Assembly: GCA_910585445.1 (NCBI GenBank)
Contig: CAJUEK010000005.1
Coordinates: forward strand, 1 to 64,000
Direction: 5' to 3'
Length of the DNA: 64,000 nt
DNA from: an uncultured Bacteroidales bacterium
GTDB lineage: Bacteria > Bacteroidota > Bacteroidia > Bacteroidales > UBA932
The notes beneath the pieces were generated by a model, which saw only the letters and a list, made by a program, of their open reading frames with translations, made no database searches and was not told the DNA's origin. Every line of letters begins with the position of its first letter. Positions within the stretch are counted from its first letter, which is position 1. Positions 58,853 to 64,000 of the stretch are shown piece by piece. The translations under genes were made by a program, and so were the position numbers.

Positions 58853-59494
58853 TTATAGGGACGGCGTCAGCAGCGCTGTCCCTTTGTTTTGTGTGCGATA
58901 TCCGGAAAATTCCCGGATGATGAGTTCGCGTTTCAGGTCTGCTCCGAGGGCGTAGTTCCCGAAGTCTATGCGATTTGCAAAACAGAGGTCATCCCCTTTG
59001 AAAAGGGTGACCTCTGCATTTTTCATTATTTCATTGATTTTGTCTGACGCTTCCTTGGGAATGACCAGGTGGCACGGAATCACTACTGATACCGGGTTCA
59101 GACCGATGGCATGCGCTACGGCTCTCACGCCGGCCCTGTTCTGGCACAATTCCGCAAAGTCGCTGTAGCATATCAGCCTTGCGCGTGGCTCTGCCTGTGC
59201 GGTGATGGCTTCACCGTGCGTCAGCTCAAAAAGCTTTTTCCATACTTTTTTCTGGAACGGTGTCCCGAAAAGAACCATGTCGTCCCAGGCAAGCGTCTGT
59301 CTGAGCCTCCATACTTCGTCAAATCCTGCCCTTGAACATGATATTTCCCTTATGCAGTTTCCTGAATCGGGCGATGTGCCGCATTTGTTTGTGGCCAGTC
59401 TTGCCGCTATTTGCGCAAAAAGCCTGTAGTCTGTGGATATTGCGGCGACTTTGCCGTCTATTCTGACTATAAACCATGTCCGGTCGGTTTCCAT
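58853..59494 (-). CDS. Methylated-DNA-protein-cysteine methyltransferase-like protein (Ogt/MGMT family)
   Basis: This is a DNA-repair protein that would remove alkyl groups from O6-alkylguanine. The C-terminal domain shows FGTPFQKKVWKKLFELTHGE, YSDFAELCQNRAGVRAVAHA and the acceptor site VVIPCHLVIP. The acceptor Cys and the following His are present, but the usual PCHRV arginine is Leu. The N-terminal ~85 residues match the ribonuclease-like domain of Ogt/Ada C-terminal proteins. At 213 residues it is slightly longer than Ogt, with a C-terminal extension of about 30 residues after the LFKGD segment. It is transcribed toward the SIMPL gene. Confidence 0.82.
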   Translation of the reverse strand: METDRTWFIVRIDGKVAAISTDYRLFAQIAARLATNKCGTSPDSGNCIREISCSRAGFDEVWRLRQTLAWDDMVLFGTPFQKKVWKKLFELTHGEAITAQAEPRARLICYSDFAELCQNRAGVRAVAHAIGLNPVSVVIPCHLVIPKEASDKINEIMKNAEVTLFKGDDLCFANRIDFGNYALGADLKRELIIREFSGYRTQNKGTALLTPSL

Positions 59495-59533
59495 GTCTTC
59501 GGGATTTTAAAAAGTTTTTTGGGGCTTAACCGT

Positions 59534-60328
59534 TTATTGTACAAGGTCAACAATTTCCGCCCAAGGGACTGTGACGCGTGTGAGTCCTATGACATACGGT
59601 CCGATTTCGTATCTTCCGTAAAGGTAAGTCACGCCTTTGTCCGTTATGTAGAAATTGCCGTTAGGGGCGATTTCCTTTACGAACAGCATTTCGTAGTCAT
59701 CGGCGTTCTCAAACGAATCCTTGAGGTGCGCCGTCAGGGCCTTCGCCATCTCCTCTTCAAAACCGTCCTTGAAAATGTCCTCTTCATAAAGCAGCTCTCC
59801 GGTTGTGAGGTCGAACACAAGCCCGGTCTCATTGTCCGTCCCGTGCGCTCCTCCCGTGAAATTGTACTCATAGACAACATAGCTGCACATGTTGCCGTAC
59901 TGCGGCATGAAATGTCCCACTATTATGTTTTCCCAGCTCAGCATCGGCGCGCCTTCCGAGTTTTCCATGCCGTCAATGCCGTTCATGTATCCGAAATCCT
60001 TAAGAAGCTCCAGATTGTCTTTCCTGTATTGTCCGGTGATGGCTTCCTTGAACTCTGAAATGGCCTTGCTCACGTCAGATGACCTGTATCTTTCCCCGAG
60101 CACTGCCGCTGTGAGGTTTTCGCGCATTCTTTCAAGCTGCTCAGTCTTGAGGCCGCCTGTAGGAATCTCGAGCGTGATTTCCGTAGTAAGGGAATCCTTG
60201 CCGCCTTCATAGAGGACGTAATTCCCGCTTTCTGTAATTGTGTCTGTCTTTAGGGACGGCTGCGACCAGCATCCCGCCAGTCCGAGCGCAGCGGCTGCAA
60301 TCGCCGCGAATGAATGAATACGTTTCAT
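59534..60328 (-). CDS. DUF3298 / RsiV-like lipoprotein
   Basis: This 264-residue lipoprotein (signal AAALGLAGC) has a PdaC/RsiV-like beta domain (~40-160) and a C-terminal DUF3298 domain: FTGGAHGTDNETGLVFDLTT followed by GELLYEEDIF, then FYITDKGVTYLYGRYEIGPY. The pattern THG or AHG next to a conserved Thr/Gly is typical of DUF3298. In RsiV the fold binds lysozyme, but whether this protein does is unknown. It lies 39 nt upstream of the alkyltransferase gene on the same strand and diverges from the str operon. Confidence 0.83.
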   Translation of the reverse strand: MKRIHSFAAIAAAALGLAGCWSQPSLKTDTITESGNYVLYEGGKDSLTTEITLEIPTGGLKTEQLERMRENLTAAVLGERYRSSDVSKAISEFKEAITGQYRKDNLELLKDFGYMNGIDGMENSEGAPMLSWENIIVGHFMPQYGNMCSYVVYEYNFTGGAHGTDNETGLVFDLTTGELLYEEDIFKDGFEEEMAKALTAHLKDSFENADDYEMLFVKEIAPNGNFYITDKGVTYLYGRYEIGPYVIGLTRVTVPWAEIVDLVQ

Positions 60329-60486
60329 ATGTCACATAAATAATTTGCCGTATAGGCTTGTTCCGAGGGTGTCCTGTACGCAAAATCAAGGCCACCGCCC
60401 CGGCCTTCCCAAGGCAACTTCTCACAAAGATATGAAATTGTGCCAATGTTATCAACAATCCAAGGTGCTGAATTTCAGCTTTTTTG

Positions 60487-60516
60487 TTGATAAATAAAAA
60501 ATAATTCGTATATTTG
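60487..60516 (+). promoter_or_regulatory. Promoter of the str operon
   Basis: TTG (60487-60489), a 19-nt spacer and TATATTTG (60509-60516) form a full Bacteroidota promoter about 50 nt before rpsL. Confidence 0.8.
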
Positions 60517-60568
60517 CAGCCCCTAAAATGGGGGAAAAGAAACATAAATTAAAGATTAACAATCATTT

Positions 60569-60952
60569 ATGCCTACAATTCAACAATTAGTTCGCAAAGG
60601 ACGCGAGGTTATCGTCGAGAAGAGTAAATCTCGCGCGTTGGATGCTTGTCCTCAGAGAAGGGGCGTATGCGTGCGTGTGTACACAACCACACCTAAGAAA
60701 CCTAACTCAGCAATGCGTAAGGTTGCCCGTGTACGTCTTACCAACTCAAAAGAGGTCAACGCGTACATTCCTGGCGAGGGCCACAACCTTCAGGAGCACT
60801 CAATCGTGCTTGTCCGCGGAGGTCGTGTAAAGGACCTTCCGGGTGTGCGTTACCACATCCTTAGAGGAGCTTTGGATACTGCAGGTGTCGATGGAAGAAC
60901 AAATTCACGTTCTCTCTACGGTACCAAGAGGCCAAAGAAATCTAAGAAGTAA
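60569..60952 (+). CDS. rpsL: 30S ribosomal protein S12
   Basis: S12 lies at the decoding centre of the small ribosomal subunit. The 127-residue protein begins [20 protein letters not shown] and carries [30 protein letters not shown] and [18 protein letters not shown]. The lysines at the classic streptomycin-resistance positions are unchanged. It is the first gene of the str operon, 34 nt before rpsG. Confidence 0.98.
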   Translation: MPTIQQLVRKGREVIVEKSKSRALDACPQRRGVCVRVYTTTPKKPNSAMRKVARVRLTNSKEVNAYIPGEGHNLQEHSIVLVRGGRVKDLPGVRYHILRGALDTAGVDGRTNSRSLYGTKRPKKSKK

Positions 60953-60986
60953 TTTTAATCATTATCACCTTTAATTTTCTGAAAAA

Positions 60987-61463
60987 ATGAGAAAAACGAA
61001 GCCTAAGAAGAGGATTCTACTTCCTGATCCTAAGTTTCACGATGTGATGGTAACACGTTTCGTGAACAATCTTATGTTGCAGGGAAAGAAGAGTATCGCG
61101 TATTCTATTTTTTACGATGCCATTGACATGGTAGGCGAGAAGATGAAAGATTCTGACAAGGCTCCTCTAGATATTTGGAGGAAGGCTCTCGAGAACGTGA
61201 CACCTCAGGTTGAGGTAAAGTCACGCCGTATCGGTGGAGCTAACTTCCAGGTGCCAATGGAGGTGCGCCCGGAGAGGAAGATTTCGCTTTCCATGAAGAA
61301 CATGATTGCATTCGCCCGCAAGCGTTCTGGCCACACCATGGCAGAAAAGCTCTGTGCTGAGATTCTTGCAGCATATAACTGCGAGGGTGCGGCGTTCAAG
61401 AGAAAAGAAGACATGCACAGAATGGCAGAGGCCAACAAGGCATTTGCACACTTCCGTTTCTAA
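60987..61463 (+). CDS. rpsG: 30S ribosomal protein S7
   Basis: S7 nucleates assembly of the 30S head. The 158-residue protein has the family marks [40 protein letters not shown] and [10 protein letters not shown], and ends [16 protein letters not shown]. It lies between rpsL and fusA, the usual str-operon order. Confidence 0.98.
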   Translation: MRKTKPKKRILLPDPKFHDVMVTRFVNNLMLQGKKSIAYSIFYDAIDMVGEKMKDSDKAPLDIWRKALENVTPQVEVKSRRIGGANFQVPMEVRPERKISLSMKNMIAFARKRSGHTMAEKLCAEILAAYNCEGAAFKRKEDMHRMAEANKAFAHFRF

Positions 61464-61484
61464 TCCCCAACAAGAACAGAGACA

Positions 61485-63596
61485 ATGGCAAGAGATCTTA
61501 AATTCACCAGAAACATCGGTATCATGGCTCACATTGATGCCGGTAAGACAACAACCTCAGAGCGTATCCTTTTCTATACGGGTAAGACCCATAAGATCGG
61601 AGAGGTTCACGAGGGTGCTGCCACAATGGACTGGATGGTCCAGGAGCAGGAGCGCGGTATCACCATCACTTCTGCAGCGACCACAGCCTTCTGGCATTAC
61701 AAAGGGGACACTTATCAGATTAACCTTATCGACACTCCGGGCCACGTGGACTTCACCGTTGAGGTTGAGCGTTCGCTCCGCGTGCTTGACGGTACCGTCG
61801 CTACTTTCTGTGCAGTAGGACGCGTACAGCCGCAGTCTGAGACCGTATGGCGCCAGGCTGACAAATACGGAGTTCCTAAGATTGCTTATATCAACAAGAT
61901 GGACCGTGTGGGTGCTGACTTTCTCGCAGTCGTTGAGGAAATCAAGGAGAAGCTCGGCGCAAGGGCTGTGCCTATCTGCCTCCCTATCGGTTCAGAGGAC
62001 AAGTTCCAGGGTATCGTCGACCTTATCGCAAACAAGGCGATAATTTATGACGGCTCTGACAACCTTGTCAACTATACTCTCGCAGACGTTCCGGCTGAAA
62101 TGGCAGACGAAGTTGCAATGTGGAGAGAGAAACTTGTTGAGGCTGCTGCAGAGTACGATGAGACTCTCATGGAGAAATTCTTTGAGGATCCTGACTCAAT
62201 TTCTGAGGAGGAGCTTATCACCGCTCTCAGGAAAGCTACAATTGACATGTCAATCGTTCCGGCATGCTGCGGTTCTTCATTCAAGAACAAGGGTGTCCAG
62301 TTCCTTCTTGACGCCGTGATGCGTTATCTTCCTTCACCTCTTGACATTCCTGCCACAAAGGGAACAGATCCAAGAAGCGGAGAGGAAGTTGAGCGTAAGC
62401 CTGATGCAAAAGAGCCTTTCTGCGCCCTCGTGTTCAAGATTGCGACAGACCCGTTCGTGGGACGCCTCGCATTCCTCAGGGCATATTCAGGACGTCTTGA
62501 TGCAGGCTCATATGTCCTCAATACACGTTCTGACAAGAAGGAGCGCGTAGCGAGACTTTATCAGATGCACTCGAACAAGCAGAATCCTATCGAGTTCGTA
62601 GAGGCCGGAGACATCTGTGCTGCTGTCGGATTCAAGGATCTCCGCACCGGAGACACAATCTGCGTCGAGTCTGCGCCTATCACTCTGGAGTCTATGGAGT
62701 TCCCAGATCCGGTAATCGGACTTGCAGTGGAGCCTAAGACACAGAAAGACCTTGACAAGCTCGGTATCGCACTTGCGAAACTGGCAGAGGAGGACCCTAC
62801 ATTCACTGTCAAGACTGACCATGAGACAGGACAGACTGTCATCAGCGGTATGGGTGAGCTTCACCTCGACATCATCGTTGACCGTCTCCGCCGTGAGTTC
62901 AATGTTGACATCAACCAGGGTGCACCTCAGGTGAACTACAAAGAGGCAATCACTCAGCCTGTTCAGCACCGTGAGGTGTTCAAGAAGCAGACCGGTGGCC
63001 GCGGTAAGTTCGCTGACATCATCGTTGAGATCGGACCTGCTGACGAGGGAGTTGTTGGACTTCAGTTCGTTGACGAGGTCAAAGGAGGTAACATTCCTAA
63101 GGAGTTCATCCCGTCTGTGGAGAAAGGATTCAAGTCCGCCATGGCAAACGGTGTTCTCGCAGGATATGAGGTCCCTTCATTGAAGGTTGTCCTCAAGGAC
63201 GGTTCGTTCCACCCTGTCGATTCAGACCAGCTCTCATTCGAGATTTGTGCCCGTCAGGCTTTCCGTCATGCATGCCCTAAGGCAAGACCGGTTCTTCTTG
63301 AGCCTATCATGAGCCTTGAGGTTGTGACTCCGGAGGACTACATGGGAGATATCGTAGGTGACCTCAACCGTCGCCGCGGACAGATCAACGCAATGGACTC
63401 GACTGTCGGTGCACGTATCGTGAAAGCATACGTGCCGCTTGCAGAGCAGTTCGGTTACGTGACAATCCTCCGTACGATATCATCAGGTCGTGCAACCAGC
63501 ACGATGACTTTCGACCATTATGCTGAGGTTCCTGCTAACCTCGCTAAGGAAGTTATCGAGAAGAGCGGTTACAAGAGCGCTGACGATGACGAATAA
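61485..63596 (+). CDS. fusA: Translation elongation factor G
   Basis: EF-G is the GTPase that moves tRNA and mRNA through the ribosome. All G motifs are present: [14 protein letters not shown] (G1), RGITITSA (G2), DTPGHVDFT (G3) and NKMD (G4). Domains II-V follow, including [18 protein letters not shown]. At 703 residues it is standard length. It follows rpsG by 21 nt. No tuf gene follows; rpsJ does, which is the arrangement I expect in Bacteroidota. Confidence 0.98.
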   Translation: MARDLKFTRNIGIMAHIDAGKTTTSERILFYTGKTHKIGEVHEGAATMDWMVQEQERGITITSAATTAFWHYKGDTYQINLIDTPGHVDFTVEVERSLRVLDGTVATFCAVGRVQPQSETVWRQADKYGVPKIAYINKMDRVGADFLAVVEEIKEKLGARAVPICLPIGSEDKFQGIVDLIANKAIIYDGSDNLVNYTLADVPAEMADEVAMWREKLVEAAAEYDETLMEKFFEDPDSISEEELITALRKATIDMSIVPACCGSSFKNKGVQFLLDAVMRYLPSPLDIPATKGTDPRSGEEVERKPDAKEPFCALVFKIATDPFVGRLAFLRAYSGRLDAGSYVLNTRSDKKERVARLYQMHSNKQNPIEFVEAGDICAAVGFKDLRTGDTICVESAPITLESMEFPDPVIGLAVEPKTQKDLDKLGIALAKLAEEDPTFTVKTDHETGQTVISGMGELHLDIIVDRLRREFNVDINQGAPQVNYKEAITQPVQHREVFKKQTGGRGKFADIIVEIGPADEGVVGLQFVDEVKGGNIPKEFIPSVEKGFKSAMANGVLAGYEVPSLKVVLKDGSFHPVDSDQLSFEICARQAFRHACPKARPVLLEPIMSLEVVTPEDYMGDIVGDLNRRRGQINAMDSTVGARIVKAYVPLAEQFGYVTILRTISSGRATSTMTFDHYAEVPANLAKEVIEKSGYKSADDDE

Positions 63597-63625
63597 TTGT
63601 TTAACAGAATCCAACGAAATCTGAT

Positions 63626-63934
63626 ATGAGCCAAATAATTAGAATCAAACTCAAATCATTCGATCACATGCTGGTTGACAAGTCAGCAAAGAAGATCGTT
63701 GAGACAGTGTCTGCTACAGGTGCGCGCGTGAACGGGCCTATTCCGCTTCCGACGAACAAGAAGATTTTCACTGTCAACCGCTCGACTTTCGTAAACAAGA
63801 AGTCTCGTGAGCAGTTTGAACTCAGTTCATTCCGCCGTCTTCTTGACATTTACGATGCTACTCCAAAAACAGTTGACGCTCTCATGAAGCTTGAACTGTC
63901 AAGTGGAGTTGAGGTTGAGATCAAACTCAGCTAA
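63626..63934 (+). CDS. rpsJ: 30S ribosomal protein S10
   Basis: S10 is a 30S head protein that also binds NusG/NusB in other bacteria. The 102-residue sequence reads [20 protein letters not shown], then [20 protein letters not shown], and [20 protein letters not shown]. It lies 29 nt after fusA. A new promoter follows it, so the rest of the S10 gene cluster (outside the window) may be transcribed separately. Confidence 0.98.
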   Translation: MSQIIRIKLKSFDHMLVDKSAKKIVETVSATGARVNGPIPLPTNKKIFTVNRSTFVNKKSREQFELSSFRRLLDIYDATPKTVDALMKLELSSGVEVEIKLS

Positions 63935-63981
63935 GCTGTAAGGTTTTTTGCATCATTTGATGCGGAATCAAAAATAATTGC

Positions 63982-63989
63982 TATATTTG
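63982..63989 (+). promoter_or_regulatory. Candidate -7 element after rpsJ
   Basis: TATATTTG is an exact match. TTTG lies 22 nt upstream (63956-63959), slightly longer than the usual spacing. It points toward the next ribosomal gene, expected to be rplC, beyond the window. Confidence 0.55.
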
Positions 63990-64000
63990 CATCCCCGTCC

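Overview
The window looks like a chromosomal segment of a gut-type Bacteroidales bacterium. It carries two SusC/SusD glycan loci and three further TonB-dependent receptors. It also has BACON, DUF1735-type and Fib_succ lipoproteins, and a DUF6377/SusR-type regulator. Many genes are preceded by the Bacteroidota promoter TAnnTTTG, often with TTG about 19-20 nt upstream. GC is near 50 %. A Rikenellaceae or Cryptobacteroides-like lineage is possible, but the sequence does not settle it. I saw no intact insertion sequence, prophage or CRISPR array.

Layout. 1-4.8 kb: tRNA-Leu, a GH28-like lipoprotein, and a TonB receptor behind an FMN (RFN) riboswitch. 4.8-5.9 kb: three related hairpins and a deleted AlbA_2-type gene. 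6-10.4 kb: shikimate genes aroB, a fused aroD-aroA, and aroC. 10.6-17.1 kb (minus strand): a repeat-domain lipoprotein, an alpha/beta hydrolase, a hairpin-rich gap and a P-type Ca2+ ATPase. 17.6-29.7 kb: a glycan locus (SusC, SusD, GH30, surface lipoprotein, SusR-like regulator, GH3) whose content resembles known beta-1,6-glucan loci. 29.8-39.3 kb: an XRE regulator, then a minus-strand locus with FecR anti-sigma, STN-SusC (frameshifted in a C7 tract), SusD, a GH18 endoglycosidase and a LamG lipoprotein, with its likely ECF sigma factor at the far end. This looks like an N-glycan locus.

39.5-51 kb: metK behind a SAM-II-like aptamer plus an intrinsic terminator; an Oar-like receptor with a BACON/OB-fold lipoprotein; a second repeat-domain lipoprotein; a frameshifted small gene; a DUF2442/DUF4160-remnant/HEPN/nucleotidyltransferase toxin-antitoxin cluster; and tRNA-Gly. 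Three copies of a ~92-96 bp intergenic palindromic repeat lie here. 51.2-57.8 kb: a four-gene outer-membrane operon (TonB receptor, DUF4876, DUF6850-like barrel, Fib_succ lipoprotein). 58.1-60.3 kb: a SIMPL protein, an MGMT-like alkyltransferase and a DUF3298 lipoprotein. 60.5-64 kb: the str operon (rpsL, rpsG, fusA, rpsJ), ending at a promoter for the next ribosomal gene cluster.

The two points most worth following are an apparently flavin-regulated TonB receptor and a candidate SAM-II attenuator in front of metK. After those come the dispersed palindromic repeat family and an uncharacterised lipoprotein repeat domain shared by two genes. Function calls rest on reading motifs and domain order by eye; no database search was run.
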